Assembly: GCF_033100115.1 (NCBI RefSeq)
Contig: NZ_CP136910.1
Coordinates: 4,095,001 to 4,159,000, forward strand
Direction: 5' to 3'
Source: Anaerocolumna sp. AGMB13020
GTDB lineage: Bacteria; Bacillota; Clostridia; Lachnospirales; Lachnospiraceae
Length of the DNA stretch: 64,000 nucleotides
Positions 1 through 7,860 of the stretch are shown one piece after another. Both the position numbers and the translations under genes were made by a program. Numbering within the stretch: position 1 is the first letter of the stretch; each line of letters begins with the position of its first letter. The notes below the pieces were generated by a model. The model saw nothing but the letters and a program-made list of their open reading frames with translations, was not told the origin of the DNA and did not search any database.

Positions 1-99
1 ACAGCGTATACCTGCAGGCTTACCATCAGGCATACCGGGTATGGGGGATGAGATGGAAGGAGCGATGCAGCATGCACCGCAGCCAATTCTGCAATTCAT
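1..99 (-). CDS. YkgJ-family cysteine-cluster protein, 5' end only
   Basis: Only the first 33 codons are inside the window; the gene runs off the left edge. The start is ATG at 99-97 on the minus strand, behind a good AAAGGAG site. The peptide begins [11 protein letters not shown] and continues with several Ser/Pro and a later Cys. The early CxxxCGxCC pattern is typical of YkgJ/UPF0153 proteins, which carry a cysteine cluster thought to bind zinc or iron. The function of that family is poorly known. The call rests on the N-terminal motif alone, so it is moderate. The gene is preceded by a hairpin that abuts the ribosome site, a looser version of a pattern seen at five other places in this window. 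Confidence 0.6.
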   Translation of the reverse strand, partial: MNCRIGCGACCIAPSISSPIPGMPDGKPAGIRC

Positions 100-505
100 A
101 GTAACTCCTTTCTGCGAGCAGTAGCACGCTCTAAATCAAATGCAATTAATTTTTTACAATTCACCTGACTCTATTTTGTATGCATCTATTTTGTATGCAA
201 TCACATACATTGAAACGAAAATTTTAAAGTTTCTAACAATTACACAAACACCTAATTGTGTACGGTAGTCTGAAACAGCTGCCAAAGATTCACCCTTAGA
301 CACTCAAATCACAGTATAGCACACCCCAATTCATGAAAAAAGTCTGATATGTATAAAAAGTAAATTAAGAATGCCTTCAATCCATTGACAAGACTCCTTT
401 ACTACTGTAAGGTTGTAACAGAATTAATAATTTATAAACATTATTCCGTGCTGTAAGAAAAACGGAACTGAAAATAGAATTGCAAAGAAGCAGATGGAGG
501 TCATT
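100..505. other. Intergenic region, divergent promoters
   Basis: This 406-bp AT-rich gap separates two divergent genes. It holds a 15-bp direct repeat, TCTATTTTGTATGCA, at 170-184 and 185-199, and a TTGACA at 384-389 that may be a -35 box for the rightward gene, although its -10 partner is weak. No convincing coding sequence was found. Confidence 0.4.
112..132 (-). promoter_or_regulatory. Stem-loop abutting the ribosome site (looser copy)
   Basis: On the minus strand GCGTGC-TACT-GCTCGC (or the alternative GAGC/GCTC pairing) is followed directly by AGAAAGGAG and then the YkgJ start codon. It shares the layout of the motif at 9096, 11521, 26566, 31889 and 63970, but one stem position is mismatched, so it is the weakest member. 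Confidence 0.35.
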
Positions 506-901
506 ATGAAAGAAAAATTCAGGCAGTTTATGGTTGGCAGATATGGAATGGATCAATTAGGCCAGTTCTTGTTATGGATAGGTGTTATTCTAATGCTTTT
601 GTCTACCTTCCTTACAAATGCTATCATATCTTCTCTTTCCTTTCTCTTGCTGATACTTTGTTATATCAGAATGTTCTCTAAAAACACAAGCCGCAGATAC
701 AGCGAGAATCAGAAGTATCTGATGCACAAAGAGAAATTTCTTGGTTATTTCAAAAACTTTAAAAGCCGCAGAGAGAAGAATAAGAATTACCATATCTATT
801 CCTGCCCTACCTGTAAGCAGAAAATCAGAATACCAAAAGGCAAAGGGAAAATCTGCATTACCTGTCCAAAATGCCATGCTGAATTTGTAAGAAAGAGCTA
901 A
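506..901 (+). CDS. Small membrane protein with C-terminal zinc ribbon
   Basis: This is a 131-residue protein of unknown function. Residues about 15-55 form two hydrophobic segments. A basic linker rich in Lys/Arg follows, and the C-terminus carries CPTC and CPKC pairs about 20 residues apart, a zinc-ribbon knuckle. An upstream in-frame ATG at 494 overlaps the GGAGGT that serves as ribosome site, so ATG 506 is preferred. The likely picture is a membrane-anchored protein with a cytoplasmic metal-binding tail. The family is not recognised beyond the zinc ribbon. A terminator-like hairpin lies downstream. Confidence 0.65.
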   Translation: MKEKFRQFMVGRYGMDQLGQFLLWIGVILMLLSTFLTNAIISSLSFLLLILCYIRMFSKNTSRRYSENQKYLMHKEKFLGYFKNFKSRREKNKNYHIYSCPTCKQKIRIPKGKGKICITCPKCHAEFVRKS

Positions 902-943
902 CTGACAAATGAAATAGCCGCTTGTTAAGGATAAAAACATCTT

Positions 944-970
944 ATAGGGCATTATTTAAACAAGCCCTAT
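944..970 (+). terminator. Weak hairpin after the zinc-ribbon gene
   Basis: ATAGGGC at 944-950 pairs with GCCCTAT at 964-970. No T-run follows, so this may be only an RNA end structure. Confidence 0.3.
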
Positions 971-1000
971 GGGGCGCTAAAAAACTTAAGTTGAAAGATT

Positions 1001-1040
1001 CTGAAATGAGCATACTTAAAGTAGCTCATTTCAGTTTTTG
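1001..1040 (+). terminator. Rho-independent terminator
   Basis: CTGAAATGAGC (1001-1011) pairs perfectly with GCTCATTTCAG (1024-1034), followed by TTTTTG. It ends the zinc-ribbon transcript just before the next gene. Confidence 0.75.
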
Positions 1041-1076
1041 TATTTGAGACAAGAATGAATGAACAAAGGAGTCATG

Positions 1077-1895
1077 ATGTTTGGTTATATCACCATAAAT
1101 AAACCGGAACTAAAAATAAAGGATTTTGAGAAATACCATTCCTATTATTGCGGTCTCTGTCAGGCACTAAAAAAGAAACATGGTGTAATGGGACAGGCTA
1201 CCTTAACCTATGATATGACATTTCTAGTAGTACTTCTAAGCGGCTTATATGAACCGAAGGAAAAGATGGAAAGTCATCGCTGTGTAGCTCATCCCACAAA
1301 AAAACATAATATGAGGATGAATGATATCTCCGAATATGCGGCTGATATGAATATCTTACTGGCATATCATAATCTTATGGACGATTGGGTGGATGATAAA
1401 CACCTTGGAAAGCTTTCCTTAGCCAAACTTATGGAAAAGGATTATAAGAGACTTAAAGTCAGGTATCCAAGACAGGCTCAGGCTGTTGAGAAATATATGG
1501 AAGACCTGAAAGCTTGTGAGGAGAAAAAAGAGACAGATATCGACCTGGCAGCCGGCCTGACCGGCAGAATGTTAGGCGAGATTTTTGTGTATCAGGAAGA
1601 TGAGTGGGCACAGAATGTCAGAAATCTTGGTTTCTATCTTGGTAAGTTTATCTATCTCTGCGATGCCTTTGAAGACAGGGAGAAGGATAGGGAAAGCGGC
1701 AGCTATAACCCTTTTCTTCTGCAAACAGAAGAGATTTCCGCAAGAGAAATCTTAAACCTTATGATGGCAGAATGTGCCAGAGAATTTGAGAGGCTTCCGG
1801 TATTAATGAATGCAGATATACTCCGTAATATTCTTTACGCAGGAGTCTGGGTCAAATTCGAAAGAGCTCAGGGAGAAACGAAAAAGGATGCATAA
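1077..1895 (+). CDS. DUF5685 family protein
   Basis: This 272-residue protein starts MFGYITINKPELK, followed by YHSYYCGLCQALKKKHG, the N-terminal CGLC signature of the DUF5685 family. Members are common in Clostridia, often next to a J-domain gene, as here. The function is unknown. Cys, His and Asp residues through the helical body could bind metal, but this is inference. ATG codons also exist at 1059 and 1074; the AAAGGAG site at 1065-1071 leaves a sensible spacing only for 1077. The J-domain gene follows after 75 bp on the same strand, so the two probably share a transcript and may act together. Confidence 0.7.
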   Translation: MFGYITINKPELKIKDFEKYHSYYCGLCQALKKKHGVMGQATLTYDMTFLVVLLSGLYEPKEKMESHRCVAHPTKKHNMRMNDISEYAADMNILLAYHNLMDDWVDDKHLGKLSLAKLMEKDYKRLKVRYPRQAQAVEKYMEDLKACEEKKETDIDLAAGLTGRMLGEIFVYQEDEWAQNVRNLGFYLGKFIYLCDAFEDREKDRESGSYNPFLLQTEEISAREILNLMMAECAREFERLPVLMNADILRNILYAGVWVKFERAQGETKKDA

Positions 1896-1970
1896 ATGGC
1901 AGATTTGCCTGTATTCTATAGTAATTGGCAGTATCCCGGGTGAGCCTGAGATATGCATTGGAGGTAATTT

Positions 1971-2705
1971 ATGATATATGATCCATATAAAATCCTGGGA
2001 GTAGCACCGGATGCAACTGCCGATGACATTAAGAAAGCTTATCGTGCCTTAAGCCGCAAATATCATCCTGATGCAAATATCAATAATCCCAATAAAGATC
2101 AGGCAGAAGAACGATTTAAAGAAATACAGGTAGCTTATGACCGAATTATGAAGGACCGGGAAAATGGTAACTATACCGGCAGCAGTGCCTATGGTGGAAA
2201 TACCTATGGTCAGGGGTCTTATGGGGCAGGAGGTTTTGGAGCCGGTGGTTTTGGAGCTGGTGGGTATGGACAGGGAACCGGCGGACAGAACTACGGTCCT
2301 TTTGGTTCTGGGAATACCGACAGCAGCTCCTCCTCCTATCAGAACCCGGAGGATATGAGAAGACTCAGGGCAGCAGCTAATTATATCAATGCAGGCAATT
2401 ACAGAGAAGCCATGACGGTACTGGATTCCATAGGAGAAAGAGGAGCTATCTGGTATTATTATGCCGCAGTTGCTAATCAGGGACTTGGCAATAACATAGG
2501 AGCATTAAATGCTGCCAGACAGGCAGTTGCACTAGATCCCGGGAACCCCTCCTATCGCATGCTGCTGCAGAGAATGGAAGGCGGGGGAATATGGTATGAA
2601 AATATGGGAAGCGGATACGGAAGGGCAGCACAGGGAGCAGGCAGTGTCTGTACCACCTTATGCTGGATGACACTTTTATGTAATTGCTGCTGCAGGCCGT
2701 ATTGA
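1971..2705 (+). CDS. J-domain (DnaJ-like) protein with Gly-rich linker and Cys-rich tail
   Basis: The 244-residue protein opens with a full J domain (residues about 3-65) containing the HPD motif (YHPDA) that stimulates Hsp70 ATPase. A Gly/Tyr/Ser-rich linker (about 68-125) follows, then a short TPR-like helical segment (about 130-200), and a tail ending in a Cys-rich stretch (LCNCCCRPY). It lacks the DnaJ zinc-finger repeats and the client-binding beta domains, so it is not DnaJ itself. It is a specialised co-chaperone, possibly bringing Hsp70 to a membrane or metal-bound partner. The start is supported by GGAGGTAATTT-ATG. It probably forms one unit with the upstream DUF5685 gene. Confidence 0.8.
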   Translation: MIYDPYKILGVAPDATADDIKKAYRALSRKYHPDANINNPNKDQAEERFKEIQVAYDRIMKDRENGNYTGSSAYGGNTYGQGSYGAGGFGAGGFGAGGYGQGTGGQNYGPFGSGNTDSSSSSYQNPEDMRRLRAAANYINAGNYREAMTVLDSIGERGAIWYYYAAVANQGLGNNIGALNAARQAVALDPGNPSYRMLLQRMEGGGIWYENMGSGYGRAAQGAGSVCTTLCWMTLLCNCCCRPY

Positions 2706-2785
2706 TGGCAGGTTATACGATATGCAGCGGGCGATTGCAGAGTTATCATTTCTATGATTACCGCAGTATGGTAAAGAATGAAGTA

Positions 2786-2832
2786 TTGACTTTATAAAAA
2801 AAATTTTATAAAATAGTTGTTAGACATCTAAC
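2786..2832 (+). promoter_or_regulatory. Promoter and MarR-type operator
   Basis: TTGACT (2786-2791) and TAAAAT (2809-2814) are 17 bp apart. Just downstream GTTAGA-CA-TCTAAC (2819-2832) is a perfect 6+6 inverted repeat around the expected transcription start. The position fits autorepression of the MarR gene and the exporter that follow. Confidence 0.65.
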
Positions 2833-2872
2833 TAATTGGATAACAAATAAAGAATGGATATAGGTATGGATT

Positions 2873-3322
2873 ATGTGTAATAAGGGACGTCCGGAGGATT
2901 ACGGATATCACATTCAAAAGCTCGGGAAAAATATAAAATATCTGGCAGATGAAAATCTGATAAAACATGGCATTACCTTTGAACAAGTCAGGGTAATGCG
3001 TTTTCTTGACGGCTATAGTAGTGATAATCCTGCGAATCAGAAGGATGTGGAGATTATGTTTGAGCTGAAACGCTCCAGTGTCACGAATATTCTTCAAAAT
3101 ATGGAGAAGCATGGCCTGGTTACACGAAGCGGAGATGTGTTGGACGGAAGAATTAAAAAGGTCTGGCTGACAGAGAAGGGGAAAGAACTATATCTGCATT
3201 TAAGAAGTTATCTGGTTATGTTAGAAGAAGTTATCGTTCAGGGAATGACGGAAGAAGAGAAAGATATGTTTCGGCTTCTGCTTAAAAAGAGCATTCAGAA
3301 TGTAGAGACTTTTATGAAATAG
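2873..3322 (+). CDS. MarR-family transcriptional regulator
   Basis: This 149-residue protein has the MarR winged-helix layout: an N-terminal dimerisation helix, recognition helix (KRSSVTNILQNMEKHGL, about 65-82), and a wing containing DGRIKKVWLTEKG (about 90-103), the usual MarR DGR wing. It lies 17 bp ahead of a two-gene ABC exporter in the same direction. A promoter with a palindromic operator sits directly upstream. The natural reading is a repressor that controls the exporter and itself and is released by a drug-like or lipid ligand. The ligand cannot be read from the sequence. Confidence 0.85.
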   Translation: MCNKGRPEDYGYHIQKLGKNIKYLADENLIKHGITFEQVRVMRFLDGYSSDNPANQKDVEIMFELKRSSVTNILQNMEKHGLVTRSGDVLDGRIKKVWLTEKGKELYLHLRSYLVMLEEVIVQGMTEEEKDMFRLLLKKSIQNVETFMK

Positions 3323-3339
3323 CAGGAAGGAGAATGTCA

Positions 3340-5067
3340 ATGTATAAGAAAATACTTGGCTGTGTTGGTGAATATAAGAAATACACCATTTTGACACCGC
3401 TGGTTATGATCGGGGAAGTAATAATGGAAATTCTCATCCCTTTTGTTATGGCCAGCATGATTGATAAAGGTATATTGGGAGATGGGGGTATCAGCTATAT
3501 TGTTAAGATGGGAGCGCTTATGGTAGTTATGGCTCTTATCTCCTTAAATTTCGGAAGGATGGGAGCAAAATTTGGAGCGAAGGCGGGTATGGGCTTTGCC
3601 AAGAATTTAAGAAAGACTATGTTTGACAAGGTGCAGGATTTTTCCTTTGCAAATGTGGATAAGTATTCTACCTCATCGCTGATCACAAGACTTACGACAG
3701 ACGTAACAAATACACAGAATGCATTTATGATGATTATCCGTATGGCAGCCCGGGCTCCGGTAATGCTTATTGGAGCAACCATAATGGCTGTTATCATTAA
3801 CAGAAGCCTGTCAGTGGTATTCCTGGTAGCCGTTCCTCTTCTAGGAATAGCACTTGGAATTATTCTGGTGAAAGCGCATCCAAGATTTGTAGCTATGCTT
3901 GGGCTGTACGACCGAATGAACGGAGACGTACAGGAGAACCTGACTGGTATCCGCGTGGTGAAAGCTTTTGTCAGGGAGCCGCAGGAAATAAAGAAATTTG
4001 AAGCTTCTGCGGATGCTGTTAGAAAAGCTCAGATTTTTGCTGAGAAGCTGATTATATTAAACGGCCCTATCATGCAGTTAAGTATGTATGGCTGTATGAT
4101 AGCCATTCTTTGGTTTGGCGGAAATATGGTTATTGACGGTCAGTTTGAACTTGGTCAGTTATCAAGCTTTATCAGTTATATCTCACAGATTCTAATCTCA
4201 CTTATGTTAATTTCCATGATATTTATTATGGTTGTAATCTCACGAGCTTCCATGACACGTATTTATGAAGTCCTGTCAGAAGAGATAGACCTTACAGATA
4301 CAGGGGCTGATAAGGAGTTAAAGGTTGCTGACGGTTCCATAGAATTTAAGAATGTATCCTTTAGTTATTCCAGGGATAAAGAGAATACTACTCTTTCAGG
4401 CGCTAACTTTACCATTAAACCCGGTGAGACCATCGGTATCATTGGAGGCACCGGTTCATCAAAAACTACTCTGGTACAGCTTATTCCCAGACTTTACGAT
4501 GTGCTGTCGGGAGAAATTTTAGTTGGCGGAAGGAATGTAAAAGACTATACCTTAGAGCATCTGAGAAGTGAAGTAGCTATGGTATTACAAAAAAATGTGT
4601 TATTTTCCGGTACCATCATTGACAATTTGAGATGGGGTAACAAGGAAGCGACAAAAGAAGAAATAATGGAAGCCTGTAAGGCAGCACAAGCCCATGATTT
4701 TATTTCCGCCTTCCCCGAGGGTTACGATACCTGGCTGGGTCAGGGTGGTGTCAATGTGTCGGGTGGACAGAAACAGCGGTTATGTATTGCAAGGGCGTTA
4801 CTTAAGAATCCTAAAATAATTATTCTGGATGACTCCACAAGTGCGGTCGATACGGCAACGGATAAGAAAATAAGAGATGCTTTAAAGAGTAAGCTAAAGA
4901 ATACTACAACTATAATCATTGCACAGAGAATCTCATCCGTCAGTGAGGCCGACAGAGTACTGGTATTGGATGACGGTGAAGTGAATGCCTTTGATACTCC
5001 AAAAGCGCTAATGGAAACCAATGCAATCTACAAAGAAGTATACGAATCCCAGCAGAAAGGAGCATAA
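3340..5067 (+). CDS. ABC exporter half-transporter, subunit with degenerate ATP site
   Basis: This 575-residue ABC exporter half has six membrane helices (residues about 15-310) and a nucleotide-binding domain (about 335-570). Motifs seen: Walker A GGTGSSKTTL, signature VSGGQKQR, Walker B ending LDDSTSAVD, and an H-loop reading AQR. The catalytic Glu after Walker B is Asp and the H-loop His is Gln, so its own ATP site should be poorly catalytic. That is known for one partner of heterodimeric exporters such as TM287/288 and BmrCD. ATG 3340 is chosen over 3334 because GGAAGGAG ends at 3332. The partner follows 2 bp later. Substrates are probably drugs or peptides, controlled by the MarR gene upstream. 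Confidence 0.9.
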   Translation: MYKKILGCVGEYKKYTILTPLVMIGEVIMEILIPFVMASMIDKGILGDGGISYIVKMGALMVVMALISLNFGRMGAKFGAKAGMGFAKNLRKTMFDKVQDFSFANVDKYSTSSLITRLTTDVTNTQNAFMMIIRMAARAPVMLIGATIMAVIINRSLSVVFLVAVPLLGIALGIILVKAHPRFVAMLGLYDRMNGDVQENLTGIRVVKAFVREPQEIKKFEASADAVRKAQIFAEKLIILNGPIMQLSMYGCMIAILWFGGNMVIDGQFELGQLSSFISYISQILISLMLISMIFIMVVISRASMTRIYEVLSEEIDLTDTGADKELKVADGSIEFKNVSFSYSRDKENTTLSGANFTIKPGETIGIIGGTGSSKTTLVQLIPRLYDVLSGEILVGGRNVKDYTLEHLRSEVAMVLQKNVLFSGTIIDNLRWGNKEATKEEIMEACKAAQAHDFISAFPEGYDTWLGQGGVNVSGGQKQRLCIARALLKNPKIIILDDSTSAVDTATDKKIRDALKSKLKNTTTIIIAQRISSVSEADRVLVLDDGEVNAFDTPKALMETNAIYKEVYESQQKGA

Positions 5068-5069
5068 AG

Positions 5070-7025
5070 ATGGAAAAACAAAAAGAACAACAGAATGGAT
5101 TTCTGACAGAAGGCTCTATGGGAATAGAGGATAAAAAGAAGAAAAAGAAGATGATAAAACCCGGCAGCAGGCCTAAAAATGCAGGTAAGACCTTAAAGAG
5201 AATCTTTCTATACATGTCTGCTTACCGATTCCGTTTAGGTTTGGTGTTAGTAGGTATAGCCATCAGTTCCCTGGCACAGATAGCAGGAACTGCTTATCTG
5301 AAGACAGTGGTGGATGATTATCTGGCACCACTCTTAAAAGAATATGACAGTTCCTTATTTCAGGGCTTTGTTAAGACACTGTTCATCATGGCTGGCATAT
5401 ATCTGGCAGGAATCTTATCAACGTATATTTACAGCAGGATAATGCTCAGTATTTCAACTGGCACATTATACCGTCTCCGTACAGACCTGTTTAAAAAGAT
5501 GGAATCCTTGCCGGTTAAATATTTTGATACCCATCCCCATGGCGATGTTATGAGCCGTTACACCAATGATACGGATACGATCAGAGAGCTTTTCAGCAAT
5601 ACCGTTGCAAACTTTATAGCATCTGCTATCAGTGTGACAGGTGTATTCATCATGATGCTCTACTTAAGCTGGCAATTAACCATACTGGTAATCCTTATGG
5701 TAATTCTTATGGTATTTATCATCAAGAACATAGGGAAACGAAGCGGTTCACGCTTTAAAGCACAACAAAAATACTTAGGTGAAGTAAACGGCTATATTGA
5801 AGAAATGTTCGAAGGACAGAGGGTTGTTAAGGTATTCTGCCATGAGGAAGAATCCAAAGAGCAATTCAGGGAAATGAATGATAAGCTTTGTGAGGCTGCA
5901 ACCAGCGCCAATGCCTCTGCCAGTGTATTGATGCCTATTATGGGTAATCTTTCTTATACACTGTATGCAATAACAGCGATATTTGGAGGTATTCTCTCAC
6001 TTGGCGGCTATTTGACCATTGGTGCGGTCGTTGCGTTCCTTCAATATACCAGAAATTTCTCCATGCCCATAACACAGATGTCACAGCAGTTTAATTCCAT
6101 ACTGGCAGCCTTAGCTGGTGCGGAGAGAATCTTTGATATGATCGATGAAGAACCAGAAGTGGATGACGGTTACGTAACGCTTATCTATGCAAAAGAAAAC
6201 AGTGATGGAACTCTCTCAGAAGCCACTGGGAAGACTGGAATCTGGGCTTGGAAGCATCCTCATCAGGATGGTACCATAACTTATACCAGGGTAAAAGGCG
6301 AAGTGGAATTTGATAATGTAACCTTTGGTTATGTTCCGGAGAAGACGGTATTAAACGGTGTATCCCTCTATGCAAAAGTTGGACAGAAAATCGCCTTTGT
6401 AGGCTCTACCGGTGCCGGTAAGACTACCATTACGAACCTGATCAACCGTTTCTATGATGTACCCGATGGTAAGATTCGTTATGATGGCATTAATATCAAT
6501 AAGATTAAGAAAGATGATTTAAGACGGTCCCTTGCCATGGTATTACAGGATTCCCACTTGTTTACCGGGACGGTTCTTGAAAATATTCGCTACGGAAGAC
6601 CTGATGCTACAGATGAGGAAGTGAAGGCAGCCGCCAAATTAGCCAATGCCCATTCCTTTATCAAACATCTGCCAAAGGGTTATGATACGCTTCTGACAGC
6701 TGATGGTGCAAACCTGTCCCAGGGACAGAGACAGTTGCTTACCATTGCCAGAGCTGCAGTGGCTGATCCCCCGGTACTGATACTGGATGAAGCGACTTCC
6801 TCTATTGATACTCGTACAGAAGCGCTTATTGAAAAGGGGATGGACGGACTGATGGAGGGACGAACGGTATTTGTTATCGCTCACAGATTGTCTACTGTAC
6901 GTAATTCTCATGCTATTATGGTTTTGGAAAATGGTCAGATCATTGAAAGAGGAAACCATGAGAGCCTGATTAGCCAGAAAGGTAAGTATTATCAGCTTTA
7001 TACGGGGATGTTTGAATTGTCGTAG
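5070..7025 (+). CDS. ABC exporter half-transporter, catalytic partner
   Basis: This 651-residue partner of the upstream half-transporter has a Lys-rich N-terminal extension (about 23-40), six membrane helices (about 50-350), a roughly 45-residue insert before the nucleotide-binding domain, and full catalytic motifs: Walker A GSTGAGKTT (about 444), Walker B LILDEATSSID with the Glu, and H-loop AHR. Its signature is LSQGQ instead of LSGGQ. Since each ATP site pairs one Walker set with the other subunit's signature, the weak site gets the odd signature and the good site gets VSGGQ. The start sits 2 bp after the previous stop, with AAAGGAG inside that gene, so translation is probably coupled. Confidence 0.92.
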   Translation: MEKQKEQQNGFLTEGSMGIEDKKKKKKMIKPGSRPKNAGKTLKRIFLYMSAYRFRLGLVLVGIAISSLAQIAGTAYLKTVVDDYLAPLLKEYDSSLFQGFVKTLFIMAGIYLAGILSTYIYSRIMLSISTGTLYRLRTDLFKKMESLPVKYFDTHPHGDVMSRYTNDTDTIRELFSNTVANFIASAISVTGVFIMMLYLSWQLTILVILMVILMVFIIKNIGKRSGSRFKAQQKYLGEVNGYIEEMFEGQRVVKVFCHEEESKEQFREMNDKLCEAATSANASASVLMPIMGNLSYTLYAITAIFGGILSLGGYLTIGAVVAFLQYTRNFSMPITQMSQQFNSILAALAGAERIFDMIDEEPEVDDGYVTLIYAKENSDGTLSEATGKTGIWAWKHPHQDGTITYTRVKGEVEFDNVTFGYVPEKTVLNGVSLYAKVGQKIAFVGSTGAGKTTITNLINRFYDVPDGKIRYDGININKIKKDDLRRSLAMVLQDSHLFTGTVLENIRYGRPDATDEEVKAAAKLANAHSFIKHLPKGYDTLLTADGANLSQGQRQLLTIARAAVADPPVLILDEATSSIDTRTEALIEKGMDGLMEGRTVFVIAHRLSTVRNSHAIMVLENGQIIERGNHESLISQKGKYYQLYTGMFELS

Positions 7026-7055
7026 AAAGAATTGGGCTGTATTAACGGAAGATAA

Positions 7056-7277
7056 TAAAGGGGTTGTTTATATGTTTTGCTTTTCGAGGACCCTTATTCT
7101 ACTTAAGTGCCAGTAACCGTTCCTGAAGGTAAAAAAGTGCCAGACTCACTGTTAGTTTGTGAGGATGGAGGGCATTATGCTCCAGCTATTGGCACTGTTT
7201 TACCTGGTCGCGGTTTCTGACTCTTAAGTGCTAGAAGGAATCTCTCCAAGCAAAACGAGGAACATAAATCCCTTATC
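7056..7277. repeat. Palindromic repeat element, copy 1
   Basis: This stretch of about 222 bp is one long imperfect inverted repeat. The arms include GTTTTGCTT (7074-7082) against AAGCAAAAC (7248-7256), a CTTAAGTG/CACTTAAG-type block, and an inner GGTAAAA...GTGCC against GGCAC...TTTTACC. The apical part contains CTC-CTGT and GGATGGAG blocks. A second copy at 32326-32556 shares the arms and the apical blocks. It lies straight after the ABC exporter. It could be a MITE-like element or a structured RNA. No protein is encoded. Confidence 0.7.
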
Positions 7278-7444
7278 ATCTGATTGTTGCTCTACGGTTT
7301 ACTTAGAGTTGGAGGCATTAAGTGTGAAGCAGAATGGCTATTAAGGATAGAAGAAATAATTAGAGGTAGTAATTAATTGTAGTAATCATCTAAGTAAATG
7401 GATACAGCGATTCGTGTGATATAATGTAATTAATTAAAATAAGA

Positions 7445-7474
7445 TTGACAATTAGTATAGTTTTTAGGTATTAT
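7445..7474 (+). promoter_or_regulatory. Promoter of the oadG-like/oadB unit
   Basis: TTGACA (7445-7450) and TATTAT (7469-7474) are 18 bp apart. The predicted start near 7481 gives an untranslated leader of about 127 nt that contains an early terminator. Confidence 0.6.
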
Positions 7475-7480
7475 TTAGTA

Positions 7481-7568
7481 AAACAGATTTTTATCCGGTT
7501 GGCAGCTGCTAATGCTGTTTCAAGTTTCGGCTTCAGGGTGGTAGCTTCCTTTCAGGAAGCTTTTTTTT
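7481..7568 (+). promoter_or_regulatory. Attenuator-like leader ending in an intrinsic terminator
   Basis: Between the promoter and the first gene lies a perfect terminator: GCTTCCT (7544-7550), TTC loop, AGGAAGC (7554-7560), then eight T. About 60 nt precede it, with a CAGC/GCTG hairpin and a CGGCTTC stretch that could pair with the 3' arm GAAGC as an antiterminator. A terminator placed between promoter and gene suggests conditional readthrough, by a small riboswitch or a protein. The AGGGTGG before it recalls a T-box, but the leader is too short. The ligand is unknown. Confidence 0.5.
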
Positions 7569-7607
7569 ATTTAATATAATACCTATTTGGGGAAGGAGGT
7601 AAGAAAG

Positions 7608-7742
7608 ATGCCTGTGGGAGATAGCTTAATATATGCATTTTTTTGTATGTTAATCGTTTTTATTGTTCTGATTATGTTATGGGTAGTAATTAAAGCTTTT
7701 TCAGCTATTATATGTTTCATTGAAAAGCAACAAAAGAAATAA
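7608..7742 (+). CDS. OadG-related small membrane subunit
   Basis: This 44-residue gene has an excellent ribosome site (GGAAGGAGGT, then AAGAAAG-ATG). The peptide starts MPVGDSLIYAFFCMLIVFIV and has one hydrophobic helix (about 7-36) with a short Lys/Gln tail. Size, single helix and position directly before a decarboxylase beta subunit match the small OadG-like gamma subunits of sodium-pumping decarboxylases, which help assemble and stabilise the complex. The classic gamma subunit is about 80 residues with a metal-binding tail, which is missing here. The call rests mainly on context and helix pattern. Confidence 0.7.
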   Translation: MPVGDSLIYAFFCMLIVFIVLIMLWVVIKAFSAIICFIEKQQKK

Positions 7743-7860
7743 GGCTTTATTAAATGGATTAAACAGAGCCTTGAGCAGAATAAAATAAATAATATATAAG
7801 TTTTACATACACAGTAGAGAAGATTCAATCATAAATTGGAACTTCAGGAAAGAGGTCAGT

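Noticed and set aside
590..952. Minus-strand open frame over the zinc-ribbon gene
   Set aside because: It is antisense to a gene with a good ribosome site and zinc-ribbon motifs, and has none of its own.
7535..7568. T-box leader, because of AGGGTGGTA before a terminator
   Set aside because: Only about 60 nt separate the promoter start from the terminator, too short for the specifier stem, and the ACCGCG part of the T-box motif is missing.
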